Shown: positions 9,212 to 17,816 of the stretch, in pieces
Numbering within the stretch: the first letter of the stretch is position 1
How the letters are laid out: each line of letters starts with the position of its first letter
Source of the DNA: Viridibacillus arvi
GTDB taxonomy: Bacteria > Bacillota > Bacilli > Bacillales_A > Planococcaceae
DNA length: 64,000 bases
Direction: 5' to 3'
Assembly (NCBI RefSeq): GCF_001274945.1
Contig: NZ_LILB01000001.1
Coordinates: 1,021,202 to 1,085,201, forward strand
The notes under the pieces: model-generated
What the model was told of the DNA's origin: nothing
Database searches by the model: none
What the model saw: only the letters and a program-made list of their open reading frames with translations
Program-made: the position numbers and the translations under genes

Positions 9212-9682
9212 TTGAAAAAGTTTCGTGGAAAAAAGCGTTATTTCCGTAACTTATGGAGAGAAACAACGGCAGAGCAATATGATTTAGACTTTGGGAAAGA
9301 AGGTTGGTTTGATTTATGGCACACCCATCTTGATTTTTATGGGTTTGGAAATAATAAGTTGAAGATAAGAAAAGAGCATATAAAAGCACATTTAGCCTTG
9401 TATAACAGTTTATTAGAAAAATTCGACACACTCGGAAAACCATATCAATCGTGGATTGAATTAGTTGATGAAGACACTGGCTTGGATGCAGTCTATATTC
9501 ATACTCCTAATCCTAACAATGACAATTTTCCACTTAAAATAGAAAATATCAACTGGAATTGCACTGTCCCAAAATATTTCAAGGGTATAATAAACCTAAA
9601 CGAATTTAATGTAGGACACTATAAGTGGGAATCAAATAACAGCTATTTAATCCACTCTAAAAATAACGGGGTAAAATTGTAA
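9212..9682 (+). CDS. Hypothetical protein, about 156 residues
   Basis: Soluble, rich in aromatic and charged residues (KRYFRNLWRE, WFDLWHTHLDFYGFGNN). It has no signal peptide, no membrane helix and no family I recognise. The frame is open from ATG 9170. I prefer TTG 9212, because GGGGGA lies nine bases before it and the protein then starts LKKFRGKKR; ATG 9170 (MDTAFTCL) has only a weak ribosome site and is the alternative. It stands alone under a good promoter at 9105-9133 and faces convergent HIT transcription. Confidence 0.5.
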   Translation: MKKFRGKKRYFRNLWRETTAEQYDLDFGKEGWFDLWHTHLDFYGFGNNKLKIRKEHIKAHLALYNSLLEKFDTLGKPYQSWIELVDEDTGLDAVYIHTPNPNNDNFPLKIENINWNCTVPKYFKGIINLNEFNVGHYKWESNNSYLIHSKNNGVKL

Positions 9683-9766
9683 GATTTATTGCTTAATAAG
9701 AATAGGGACAACCACAAAAATTAGGTTTCCGTTAAATTTTATCAAAAAATCAACTTAACGGAGCCA

Positions 9767-9801
9767 TAAAAAAGGAACTCCACATGACAGGAAGTTCCTT
9801 T
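9767..9801 (-). terminator. Terminator of the HIT gene
   Basis: The minus-strand stem AAAAGGAACTTCC with GG.GTTCCTTTT is followed by six T. It lies 16 bases past the HIT stop codon. Confidence 0.8.
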
Positions 9802-9816
9802 TGCATTCACTTTTAT

Positions 9817-10242
9817 TTAGTTAATTATTTCATTAACAGCATCGATTAGTTTTCTTTTTGTCTCCATTAAAATAATACCTTCTTCTATATAATTATCCTC
9901 ACCTGTATAGAAAGTGGCGAATGACTGATCTTTGTATCTAGGTACAACGTGCATATGATAATGAGTTAATTCATTGAAAATGCCACCGTTTTGGCAAATG
10001 GTAATACCATCAGGGTTAAACAGTCTTTTTATTGCTTTTGATAAAAGCATAGATGCCTTCATTATGGCATTAGCAGTATTTTCATCAAGTTCTTCAACAT
10101 CATAAATATGTTTTTTAGGCAATATTAAAACGTGGCCTTCGTTGTATGGGTCATGGTCCAAGAAACAACATACGTAATCATCCTCGAAAACAACATGAAC
10201 TTGATCATTTTTATTAGCTAAACTACATCCTAAACAGTCCAT
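9817..10242 (-). CDS. HIT family nucleotide hydrolase
   Basis: 141 residues. The histidine triad HYHMHVVPR is at residues about 93-101, and a second conserved segment YNEGHVLILPKKH is at about 33-45. An N-terminal CLGC pair (Cys3, Cys6) can bind zinc, as in Hit-type proteins. It should hydrolyse nucleoside phosphoramidates or adenylylated metabolites in the cytoplasm. Length is normal for the family. It is a single gene, closed by the terminator at 9767-9801, and the next gene upstream begins 67 bases away. Confidence 0.85.
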   Translation of the reverse strand: MDCLGCSLANKNDQVHVVFEDDYVCCFLDHDPYNEGHVLILPKKHIYDVEELDENTANAIMKASMLLSKAIKRLFNPDGITICQNGGIFNELTHYHMHVVPRYKDQSFATFYTGEDNYIEEGIILMETKRKLIDAVNEIIN

Positions 10243-10308
10243 TTTAATCTGCCTCCATTAGTACATTAAAATTGAGAAGTAATTTACATTTAAACTATCT
10301 ACTATTTT

Positions 10309-10830
10309 TTATTTCAAATATTCTTCTCTTAACACAGCATAATAATATTCATCCCACCATGTATCTCCATGAGGTATACATTTTTTGAAGTACCCTTCTC
10401 TTCTCATACCTATTTTCTCCATCACTCGATAGGATGGAATATTCTCGGGCTGACAAGTGGCAATTATTCTATGTAACTTTAAATCTATAAATCCATAGTC
10501 TACAAATGCTTTAGCCGCTTCAGTAGCAAAACCATTATTACAATAGTCCGGATTAAATACCCAACCTATTTCATAAGTATGTTCACCAAAGTATTTAAAA
10601 AATTCAATATGACCTATCAGGAGATTTTCTTCTTTTAGTATAATTGCAAATTTCTCAGCTTTATCGTGCAAATTATTATTCACTAACTGCTTTGCTTCAT
10701 CTTCATTTAACACACCTGATGGCATATACTCCATTACGTTTGGGTTAGATGTATATGCATATAAATTTAACCAATCTTCCTCTTTAAAATTCCTAATTAA
10801 TAGTCTTTCAGTATTTATCAAGACTTCCAT
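10309..10830 (-). CDS. RimJ/RimL-type GNAT N-acetyltransferase
   Basis: About 173 residues with the RimL layout: INTERLLIRNFKEEDW at the start, YEIGWVFNPDYCNNGFATEAAKAF (acetyl-CoA loop) in the middle and RVMEKIGMRREGYFK near the end. These enzymes acetylate N-terminal or small-molecule amines. The frame opens at a TTG (10839), but GGAGG with 9-base spacing favours ATG 10830. It is probably monocistronic. Confidence 0.85.
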   Translation of the reverse strand: MEVLINTERLLIRNFKEEDWLNLYAYTSNPNVMEYMPSGVLNEDEAKQLVNNNLHDKAEKFAIILKEENLLIGHIEFFKYFGEHTYEIGWVFNPDYCNNGFATEAAKAFVDYGFIDLKLHRIIATCQPENIPSYRVMEKIGMRREGYFKKCIPHGDTWWDEYYYAVLREEYLK

Positions 10831-10908
10831 TGTCATCAACCTCCAATTCCGAATATCCCTTTATTGATCAAGAATTCTAGTAAAAAATTAAGAACACCAT
10901 TGAACTAC

Positions 10909-11037
10909 TTATCGCTGTTTTCTCTTTCTTCTAATTAAAAAATAACTCATTAATATTACGGCAATAATAACGACAGTGCCTAATAAAAGTGACAGATTTG
11001 CGTAATTAATACCCCATCCATATTGCTCTTTAGTCAT
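10909..11037 (-). CDS. Small single-pass membrane protein, 42 residues
   Basis: An open frame from ATG 11037 to TAA 10909. GAGGT lies about eight bases before the ATG. After a polar start (MTKEQYGWGINYA) comes one membrane helix (LSLLLGTVVIIAVILMSYFL) and a strongly basic tail (RRKRKQR), an N-out/C-in layout by the positive-inside rule. The family is not recognised. Confidence 0.5.
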   Translation of the reverse strand: MTKEQYGWGINYANLSLLLGTVVIIAVILMSYFLIRRKRKQR

Positions 11038-11214
11038 AACATTACCTCACTTAATTTTTTTATAGTATTAATATACAGAAGCATTTGTCATTGGAATTAC
11101 TTTTCCATTATTAAAAAGAGCACACCATCCACTCCCTTAATTATACATCATGACTCTAATTTGGAAACAACAGTTGTTCTATTCTTTTTAAATTGATCGT
11201 TTAAACAAAGTAAA

Positions 11215-11253
11215 GACGCCCTATTAGTCAGCTCAGCTAACTAATAGGGCGTC
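11215..11253 (-). terminator. Terminator of the fru operon
   Basis: A perfect 13-bp stem (GACGCCCTATTAG and its complement) with a 13-base loop is followed on the minus strand by TTTACTTTG. It lies 14 bases beyond the fruA stop. Confidence 0.8.
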
Positions 11254-11266
11254 CCCTTCTTATAAT

Positions 11267-13138
11267 TTACATCTTTTCTTCAATTGGTTTTTTCCAGAAT
11301 CCAACGATAGCTGCAGTTACAATTGTACCTACCACTAAAGATACAAAGTACATTAATGGATTTTTCACAGCCCATAATACGAAGATTCCACCGTGTGGAG
11401 CTTGTAATGTACAACCAAAGAATAAAGCTAAACCACCGGCGATAGCAGCACCGATAACAGAACTTACAATAACACGTAATGGATCTGCTGCTGCAAACGG
11501 AATTGCGCCCTCCGTAATAAATGAAAGACCCATAACATAGTTTGTTTTACCTGCATCACGCTCTGCTAATGTAAATTTATTTTTAAAGAATGTTGTTGCA
11601 AGAGCCATACCTAGTGGTGGAACCATACCACCGATCATTACAGCTGCTTGAGGTGCATAATTTCCTGCGTCAATCATGGCAATACCAAATGTAAAAGCAG
11701 CTTTGTTAATTGGTCCGCCCATGTCTACAGCCATCATACCTGCAAGAATAATCCCTAATAATACGATGTTTGTTCCTGTTAAACCATTTAACCAAGTAGT
11801 TAATCCGTCCATCACAAACTTCACTGGTGTATTAACAACAAAAATCATAATTAAGCCGACAATTGTCATACCAAAGAATGGATATAATAAAACTGGCTTA
11901 ATCCCTTCAAATGATTGAGGTAAATGTGAGAAGAGTTTCTTCAATCCAATTACTACATAACCTGCTAAAAAACCAGCAACTAAACCACCTAGGAATCCAG
12001 CACCGCCTGACGCCGCTAGGAAACCACCGACCATACCTGGTGCTAAACCAGGACGATCTGCAATACCCCTAGCAATAAATCCAGCAAGTACAGGAATGAG
12101 TAATGCAAAGGCATTACCACCACCTATTGTATTTAGAGCTTCTGCAAATGTCCCTTCCGCGTTAATACCACCAATTAAAAATGATAAAGCAATTAACAAA
12201 CCACCACCAACAACAAATGGTAACATATTAGAAATACCATTCATCAATGGTTTATAAAAATATTCTTTAAATCCGCCTTCAGATGTTGCTGCTTCAGTAG
12301 TTCCAGTAGATTCAGCCGTTGCTTTATAAATAGGTGCATCTTGCTGTAAAGCACGATCAAGTAACTCATCTGTTTTACGGATACCTGCTGCAACAGGAAC
12401 TTTAATGACATGCTTACCTGCAAAACGGTCCATTTCAACTTGCTTATCAGCCGCAACGATGATCGCTGTTGCTTTTTCAATTTCTTCCGCCGTTAATGCA
12501 CCTTTAATACCTGTTGAACCATTCGTTTCAACCTTAAACGCAATTCCTCTTTCTTTCGCTTTCGCCTTCAATGCATCTGCTGCCATATAAGTATGAGCTA
12601 TACCTGTAGGACATGCTGTTACCGCTAGAATTAATTTTTCATCTTCTTTAACTTCTGCAATTACTTCTTCTTCGCCGTCTTCTTCTTTTTCTTTGGCATT
12701 GATAATATTGATAACATCTTCTGGAGTTTGTGCTGCTAATAAATTTTCACGAAACTTAGTATCCATCAATAAGGAAGAAAGACGAGATAATGTTTCAAGA
12801 TGCTCATTATTAGCACCCGCACTTGCTGCTATCATGAATAACAGGTGTGCTGGTTGTCCATCTAATGATTCATAATCTACACCATTTACTGACTTTGCAA
12901 ATAATATTGATGGAGTTTTTACCGCATCTGTTTTCGCATGAGGAATTGCAATTCCTTCCCCAATACCTGTAGTACTTTGAGATTCTCTCTTTAAAATTGC
13001 TTCTCTATATCCAGCCAAGCTGTTTAAACGACCAGCTTCATCTAATTTCTTAGTCATTTCTTCAATAGCTGCAGGTTTGCTAGTAGCAGCTAAATCGATA
13101 ATAACGGTATCTTTTTTTAATAAATCCGTAATTTTCAT
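11267..13138 (-). CDS. fruA: Fructose PTS enzyme IIABC
   Basis: 623 residues in order EIIA-EIIB-EIIC. EIIA carries the phospho-His at His67 (GIAIPHAKTD). After an acidic linker, EIIB has the phospho-Cys Cys176 in AVTACPTGIAHTYMA, and EIIC (residues about 290-620) is the membrane channel with many Gly-rich helices. It takes up fructose and delivers fructose 1-phosphate to the cytoplasm, receiving phosphate from HPr. It is last in fruR-fruK-fruA, 15 bases after fruK, and ends at a strong terminator. Domain order and length match Bacillus FruA. Confidence 0.96.
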   Translation of the reverse strand: MKITDLLKKDTVIIDLAATSKPAAIEEMTKKLDEAGRLNSLAGYREAILKRESQSTTGIGEGIAIPHAKTDAVKTPSILFAKSVNGVDYESLDGQPAHLLFMIAASAGANNEHLETLSRLSSLLMDTKFRENLLAAQTPEDVINIINAKEKEEDGEEEVIAEVKEDEKLILAVTACPTGIAHTYMAADALKAKAKERGIAFKVETNGSTGIKGALTAEEIEKATAIIVAADKQVEMDRFAGKHVIKVPVAAGIRKTDELLDRALQQDAPIYKATAESTGTTEAATSEGGFKEYFYKPLMNGISNMLPFVVGGGLLIALSFLIGGINAEGTFAEALNTIGGGNAFALLIPVLAGFIARGIADRPGLAPGMVGGFLAASGGAGFLGGLVAGFLAGYVVIGLKKLFSHLPQSFEGIKPVLLYPFFGMTIVGLIMIFVVNTPVKFVMDGLTTWLNGLTGTNIVLLGIILAGMMAVDMGGPINKAAFTFGIAMIDAGNYAPQAAVMIGGMVPPLGMALATTFFKNKFTLAERDAGKTNYVMGLSFITEGAIPFAAADPLRVIVSSVIGAAIAGGLALFFGCTLQAPHGGIFVLWAVKNPLMYFVSLVVGTIVTAAIVGFWKKPIEEKM

Positions 13139-13153
13139 AATTAACCACCTAAC

Positions 13154-14065
13154 CTATATTTTCTTGATAGTTACTTGATCCAATAAAGAATCAATTTTCT
13201 CTTTCGTTGCTAAATCTTGGCTAAAAGCAGTTGCACTTCCTGTTGCGACAGCAACTTGAAATGCTTTAATAAAGTCTTGGTCTTTCGAATATGTCCCAAT
13301 AAACCCTGCTACTAATGAGTCACCAGCTCCTACAGAATTAAGTACTTTCCCTTTTGGAACGGTTGCACTGTATACTTCCCCATTTGTAAATAGCAAAGCC
13401 CCATCACCAGCCATAGAAACAATTACATTTTCAGCTCCCATTTCTACTACCTTTTTACCGTAAGGAATTACCTCTTCAACAGTGCGAATTGTTGCTCCGA
13501 ACAATTCACTTAACTCATGATGATTCGGCTTAACTAAAAAGGGCTTATCTTTTAATACTTCTGCAAGGACTTTACCACCTGCATCAACAACTACTTTCAC
13601 TCCACGTTTACTATACTTTCTCGTTAAATCTGAATAAAATGTTTTTGGTAGCGAAGGGGGTATGCTACCTGCTAAGACCAGAATATCTCCTTCTTGTAAA
13701 GCTTCTAACTTCTCAAATAAATATTGAATGTTTTTTTCTGTCAGAGTAGGTCCTTGACCATTAATCTCAGTTTCTTCCCCTGTCTTCAGCTTTATGTTTA
13801 TCCGTGAGTCTTCTTCTACTTTTACAAAATCAGTATGAATTCCTTCACTTTCTAACGAATTTTGAATGAATCCTCCTGTGAAGCCTCCTAAAAAACCTAA
13901 TGCTTTAGATGGTTCGTCAATCGTGTTTAGAACACGTGAGACATTAATTCCTTTTCCACCTGGAAATTTACTCTCACGATCAATTCGATTTAAGTGACCA
14001 ATTTGAAAATCATCCACCTCAACGATAAAATCAATGGATGGATTCAGTGTAATTGTATAAATCAT
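13154..14065 (-). CDS. fruK: 1-phosphofructokinase
   Basis: 303 residues of the PfkB/ribokinase fold. The N-terminal TLNPSIDFIVEVDDF and GKGINVSRVL contact the sugar, and the C-terminal NSVGAGDSLVAGF carries the catalytic Asp and anion hole. It phosphorylates fructose 1-phosphate, delivered by FruA, to fructose 1,6-bisphosphate with ATP. Its start overlaps the fruR stop by four bases (ATGA), so translation is coupled. The length is normal for the family. Confidence 0.95.
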   Translation of the reverse strand: MIYTITLNPSIDFIVEVDDFQIGHLNRIDRESKFPGGKGINVSRVLNTIDEPSKALGFLGGFTGGFIQNSLESEGIHTDFVKVEEDSRINIKLKTGEETEINGQGPTLTEKNIQYLFEKLEALQEGDILVLAGSIPPSLPKTFYSDLTRKYSKRGVKVVVDAGGKVLAEVLKDKPFLVKPNHHELSELFGATIRTVEEVIPYGKKVVEMGAENVIVSMAGDGALLFTNGEVYSATVPKGKVLNSVGAGDSLVAGFIGTYSKDQDFIKAFQVAVATGSATAFSQDLATKEKIDSLLDQVTIKKI

Positions 14066-14751
14066 GATGTCACAACCTTCATGTTTGTTTTTTCTTCGAA
14101 TTTTTTCATTGCTTCATTATCCAGATTCGTTGTTATAATACTTGCATTTTCAATCTCCGCTACTTTTGCAAAGAAGGTTTCTTTGAACTTACTTTTATCT
14201 GCTAAAACAAATGATTCTTCAGCTAACTCTATTGCAAGTTTCTTCAGAACTGCTTCTTCTGGATCAGGAGTTGAAAATCCAAACTTTATATCTATACCGT
14301 TCATGCCTAAGAAACACTTATCAAATCTATACTGCTTTAAATTCTCTTGTGCCACAGAACCAACAATCGCTTTAGTGTTAGCTTTTATTCTTCCGCCTAT
14401 TACATAAGTCGTTATATTTGCTGAAGTTAATGCTTCAACATGCATTAGACCATTGGTTACGACTGCTATTTTTTTATTAATTAAAAACGGAATCATCTCT
14501 GAAATAGTCGTTCCTGCATCTAGATAAATACAATCCCCATCACGAATCATACTTGCCGCAGCTTCTGCAATTAGTTGCTTATCGTGAAGGTTTTTGGATG
14601 ATTTCTCTTGAATATTAGGTTCATCAATCTTTGAATATGGAAGAGTTGCTCCTCCGTGAATTCTCTTTAAAAGTCCTTGTTCTTCTAAAAGTGCTAAATC
14701 TCGTCTTATTGTTGAGTCAGATGATTTCGTTCTTTGTACTAGGTTCTGCAA
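14062..14751 (-). CDS. fruR: DeoR-family fructose repressor with a damaged start
   Basis: The winged-HTH segment SSDSTIRRDLALLEEQGLLKR and a C-terminal sugar-phosphate sensor domain (YLDAGTTISEMIPFL, KAIVGSVAQENLK) mark a DeoR repressor, which would sense fructose 1-phosphate. The conventional start is TTG 14751, which removes the first HTH helix. Codons for that helix (TAERHHIILDLLSRNGVVD) are present in frame upstream to about 14814, but no ATG, GTG or TTG occurs there before a TGA. At the expected start the codons are ATA ATA ACA. Either AUA/AUU initiates or the repressor is N-terminally crippled. GAGGG sits at the right distance for the longer start. Confidence 0.85.
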   Translation of the reverse strand: MQNLVQRTKSSDSTIRRDLALLEEQGLLKRIHGGATLPYSKIDEPNIQEKSSKNLHDKQLIAEAAASMIRDGDCIYLDAGTTISEMIPFLINKKIAVVTNGLMHVEALTSANITTYVIGGRIKANTKAIVGSVAQENLKQYRFDKCFLGMNGIDIKFGFSTPDPEEAVLKKLAIELAEESFVLADKSKFKETFFAKVAEIENASIITTNLDNEAMKKFEEKTNMKVVTS

Positions 14752-14855
14752 GTCAACTACACCATTACGACTTAATAAATCTAAAATAATATGATGACGT
14801 TCCGCTGTTATTATAACCCTACACCCTCTTATTCATGTATTCGCTTTATGTCTTA

Positions 14856-14909
14856 ATTATAATACAAGAAAAAATCAAAATCAATCATTTTCATTCAAAA
14901 ACAATCATA
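14856..14909 (-). promoter_or_regulatory. fru operon promoter with 10-bp DeoR-type repeats
   Basis: On the minus strand, TTGATT (14884-14879), a 17-base spacer and TATAAT (14861-14856) form a strong promoter. The -35 region lies in a run of 10-bp-spaced TGATT/TGAAT repeats, the kind of direct repeat DeoR-family repressors bind. It is most likely the FruR operator. An almost identical copy lies at 17492-17545. Confidence 0.75.
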
Positions 14910-15033
14910 AAATACCACTCTCAATTTTCTTTATTATGTGTTGATGCTCAAAATAAAAACGCTGTAATACCGCTGTAAAATTTTCACTTAGACTTAAAAT
15001 TTATCTTCTCTTCAATTGTAAGTCCCTTCAGAT

Positions 15034-15084
15034 TGCAAAAAAGACTGTAGGCAAACTCGAAATTCGTCAAGTTTATCTACAGTC
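15034..15084 (-). terminator. Terminator of the ptsHI operon
   Basis: On the minus strand GACTGTAG and CTACAGTC close a long imperfect stem with a second inner pairing (AAACT/AGTTT), followed by six T. A closely similar hairpin ends the ABC transporter operon at 46440-46488, so this belongs to a repeated terminator family in this genome. Confidence 0.8.
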
Positions 15085-15109
15085 CGATTGGTATTAACAT
15101 TATTTTAGT

Positions 15110-16822
15110 CTATTTCAATAAATTCTTTTTCACGTAAGCTTCTACTTCATTCGCAGTCGTTAACGATAAAATTTGTTCAAGATGCACTGCTATTTCCGTT
15201 TTCGATAATTTGGCAATTTGTGCACGTGTATTTAAGATAGATGGCCCACTCATTGAAAACTCATCTAATTCTAGCGCCAACAAGATTGGAATGGCTATTT
15301 CATCTCCAGCCATTTCACCACACATACCTACCCATTTACCGTTTTGATGAGCAGCCTCAATTACTGTTTTCACAAGTCGTATAATGGCAGGATGATAAGG
15401 TTGATATAAATATGACACCTTTTCATTCATGCGATCTGCTGCTAAAGTATATTGAATTAAATCATTCGTTCCTATAGATAAGAAGTCTGCCTCTTGTGCA
15501 AATAAATCAGCAATCACTGCAGCAGATGGGATTTCAACCATCATACCTACTTCAATCGTTTCAGATACAGGAATTCCTTCCACTACTAGCTTTTGTTTTT
15601 CTTCTAATAACAAAGCTTTTGCTTCTCTGAACTCTTCTACTGTTGCAATCATCGGGAACATTACCTTCAAATTGCCGTAAATGCTGGCTCTTAATAGGGC
15701 ACGCAATTGCGTACGGAAAATGTCCTGCTTGTCCAAACATAGACGAATAGCACGATAACCTAAAAATGGATTCATCTCATGATCTAGCTTTAAATAAGGG
15801 AGGATTTTATCTCCCCCGATATCTAATGTACGAACAACTGTCGGCTTGCCTTGCATTTTTTCAAGAACAGTTTTATAAGCAGTAAATTGTTCTTCTTCAT
15901 TCGGTAATTCCTGACGATCCATATACAAGAATTCTGTACGGAATAGACCGATTCCATCTCCACCATTTTCAATAATCATTTCAACATCTTCTGGTTTTCC
16001 GATGTTTCCAGCGATTTCAACATGATGGCCATCAGCACTTACGCTCTCTAAAAAACGGTACTGCTCAAGTAATTGTCTTTCCTCTTCGCTCTTTTTCTGT
16101 TTCTCCATATATTCATTGAGTACTTCTTCAGTAGCATTCATAATAACCTTGCCACTCGTGCCATCAATAATTACTGGAGCCCCTTGCACGATATCTCTCG
16201 TAGCCGTTTTAGTACCTACAATAGCAGGAATCTCCATTGTTCTTGCTAAAATAGCAGAGTGCGAAGTTCTACCACCAATATCAGTAATAAAGCCTTTAAC
16301 ATATGTTTTATCCAATTGAGCCGTTAAAGAAGGTGTTAAATCTTCAGCAACGATTATTACGTCTGTTGATATACGGCTATAATCCTGAATCTCAATACCT
16401 AATAAGTGTGATAGTAATCGAGTTGAAACATCACGAATATCCGCAGCACGTTCTTGCATATATTCATTATCCATTACTTCAAACATTTCAATATACATAT
16501 TGGACGTTTCTTGTAAGGCAAATTCTGCATTCCATCCATCTTCGATTTTCGCTTCAATAGCTCCCAGTATTTCTGGATCTCCTAGTATCAATAGGTGCGC
16601 TGAAAAAATAGCAGCCTTTTCTTCCCCGAATTTTCTAAGAGCAATTTCACGAATTTCTTCTAATTCTAATTTAGCTTTTTTAAAAGCCTCTTTTAGTCTA
16701 CTCTTTTCAGCATCTATATCCGTAACTTTAACTTTTTCAAAAGACAAATCAGGCTCTTTTAAGCAATAAGCTTTAGCTACGGCGATGCCATTTGAAACAG
16801 CAATCCCGTTTATTTCTAGCAT
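15110..16822 (-). CDS. ptsI: PTS enzyme I
   Basis: 570 residues. The phospho-His is His188 in [12 protein letters not shown]. The C-terminal TIM-barrel has the PEP-site signatures [35 protein letters not shown] and [13 protein letters not shown], and the catalytic Cys in [10 protein letters not shown]. It transfers phosphate from PEP to HPr, at the head of all PTS uptake. The start overlaps the end of ptsH by seven bases. Length and motif order are normal. Confidence 0.97.
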   Translation of the reverse strand: MLEINGIAVSNGIAVAKAYCLKEPDLSFEKVKVTDIDAEKSRLKEAFKKAKLELEEIREIALRKFGEEKAAIFSAHLLILGDPEILGAIEAKIEDGWNAEFALQETSNMYIEMFEVMDNEYMQERAADIRDVSTRLLSHLLGIEIQDYSRISTDVIIVAEDLTPSLTAQLDKTYVKGFITDIGGRTSHSAILARTMEIPAIVGTKTATRDIVQGAPVIIDGTSGKVIMNATEEVLNEYMEKQKKSEEERQLLEQYRFLESVSADGHHVEIAGNIGKPEDVEMIIENGGDGIGLFRTEFLYMDRQELPNEEEQFTAYKTVLEKMQGKPTVVRTLDIGGDKILPYLKLDHEMNPFLGYRAIRLCLDKQDIFRTQLRALLRASIYGNLKVMFPMIATVEEFREAKALLLEEKQKLVVEGIPVSETIEVGMMVEIPSAAVIADLFAQEADFLSIGTNDLIQYTLAADRMNEKVSYLYQPYHPAIIRLVKTVIEAAHQNGKWVGMCGEMAGDEIAIPILLALELDEFSMSGPSILNTRAQIAKLSKTEIAVHLEQILSLTTANEVEAYVKKNLLK

Positions 16823-17085
16823 TCTACACCAATCCCATTAGAAATAATTACTTCAGTTACTTTATCTAGTAATTCTTTAGCATCCGGACCTTCCGCAGAA
16901 ACTTCCATTACAGAACCTGATGCAATCCCAAGAGCCATAACACCCATAATTGATTTTAAATTTACAGTCTTATCTTTGTAAGTCAAAGATACTTCAGATT
17001 CAAAAGATGTCACCGCAGTTACTAATAATGTTGTTGGTCTTGCATGTAAACCATCTGGGCTTGTAATTTTGTAAGTTTTTTTCAT
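16816..17085 (-). CDS. ptsH: Phosphocarrier protein HPr
   Basis: 89 residues with the EI-dependent phospho-His at His14 (canonical His15; GLHARP) and the regulatory Ser at Ser45 (canonical Ser46; NLKSIMGVM), the target of HPr kinase. It passes phosphate from EI to sugar-specific EIIA domains. As a Ser-phosphorylated cofactor it should also support CcpA-mediated catabolite control. A GGAG-type ribosome site precedes ATG 17085, and ptsI follows with overlap. The nearest good promoter upstream is the copy of the fru promoter at 17492. Confidence 0.97.
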   Translation of the reverse strand: MKKTYKITSPDGLHARPTTLLVTAVTSFESEVSLTYKDKTVNLKSIMGVMALGIASGSVMEVSAEGPDAKELLDKVTEVIISNGIGVEC

Positions 17086-17289
17086 TTTAAAATCTCCTTA
17101 TAAATTATTTAACATCAATTCGACTTTTGTATTTTCCAATCATTAAGTAATTATGCTCTGGATTACTTGGTATATTCGTTTCCAAATACTAGCAAACAAT
17201 TTGAGTAGTAATCCATTTTTTAATAACTTGTTGTAGTAATGCGTTTACAATTGTATGACCACGAGGACTAACTGGTTTTGTATCTATTA

Positions 17290-17460
17290 AAACAAACTTG
17301 CTAATAATGAAGGTTTTTGAATGATTTTTCTTGCTTATTACATTTATCAATCTTTGAATACGAATGAACTTGCTCCTTCATGAATTAGCTTCAATGTTAG
17401 CTTCAATGGTATTGCTCTTAAAAGCGATAATTTACCGCTGTTATTATAACCTTACATCCT
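17290..17460 (-). pseudogene. Decayed 5' copy of fruR
   Basis: This stretch matches the intact fruR region around 14575-14660 on the same strand. The complements of AAGGTTTTTGAATGATTT, ATCAATCTTTGAATA and CTTCATGAATT line up in order with AAGGTTTTTGGATGATTT, ATCAATCTTTGAATA and CTCCGTGAATT. Stops and small gaps break the frame. It is a partial, non-coding copy attached to the duplicated promoter just upstream. A separate open fragment at about 17180-17290 on the same strand (KPVSPRGHTIVNALLQQVIKKW) has no recognised family. Confidence 0.65.
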
Positions 17461-17610
17461 CTTCTTGTTCATGTATTCGCTTTACGAGTTCATTATAGTA
17501 CAACAAAAAATCAAAATCAATCATTTTCATTCAAAAACAATCACCAAATTATTTTATATTTAATTTCTTTATTATGCGTTGATTATTAAAATAAAAACGC
17601 TAGAATTTTT
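17440..17610 (-). repeat. Duplicate of the fru control region upstream of ptsHI
   Basis: This block repeats about 14800-14990 with scattered changes. It includes TTGATT at 17520-17515, a 17-base spacer, TATAAT at 17497-17492, and the 10-bp-spaced TGATT/TGAAT repeats. The promoter points at ptsH about 400 bases downstream. The conserved -35, -10 and repeats, against a decayed fruR fragment, suggest selection for control of ptsHI by the fructose repressor. Confidence 0.75.
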
Positions 17611-17718
17611 CCACTTATATAATAAATACTCTTGAATTGAAATTCTCATAAATACACCGATTTTGAACATACTAAAGAAAAATTATTAACAGTTTTGCGA
17701 TGATAGTTAATCTATTCC

Positions 17719-17782
17719 TTACAAATGATTTACATATCTCTTACATGGCGATAACACTTCCATAAAACTGTTCCTGTATATT
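17719..17782 (+). promoter_or_regulatory. Pho box and promoter of phoA
   Basis: Four repeats start at 17719, 17730, 17741 and 17752: TTACAA, TTACAT, TTACAT and TAACAC, exactly 11 bases apart. This matches the PhoP binding pattern of Bacillus (TTAACA-like direct repeats one helical turn apart). A -10-like TATATT follows at 17777-17782. Induction by phosphate starvation through PhoPR is expected. Confidence 0.8.
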
Positions 17783-17816
17783 TTAGATATACCAAAGTTT
17801 AGGAGGAATAATATTA

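Noticed and set aside
11676..12875. Several 60-80-residue ORFs inside fruA
   Set aside because: They are overlaps of a long, clearly coding fruA frame in other frames, without ribosome sites or family features.
16116..16769. Plus-strand ORFs across ptsI
   Set aside because: They are shadows of the conserved ptsI frame.
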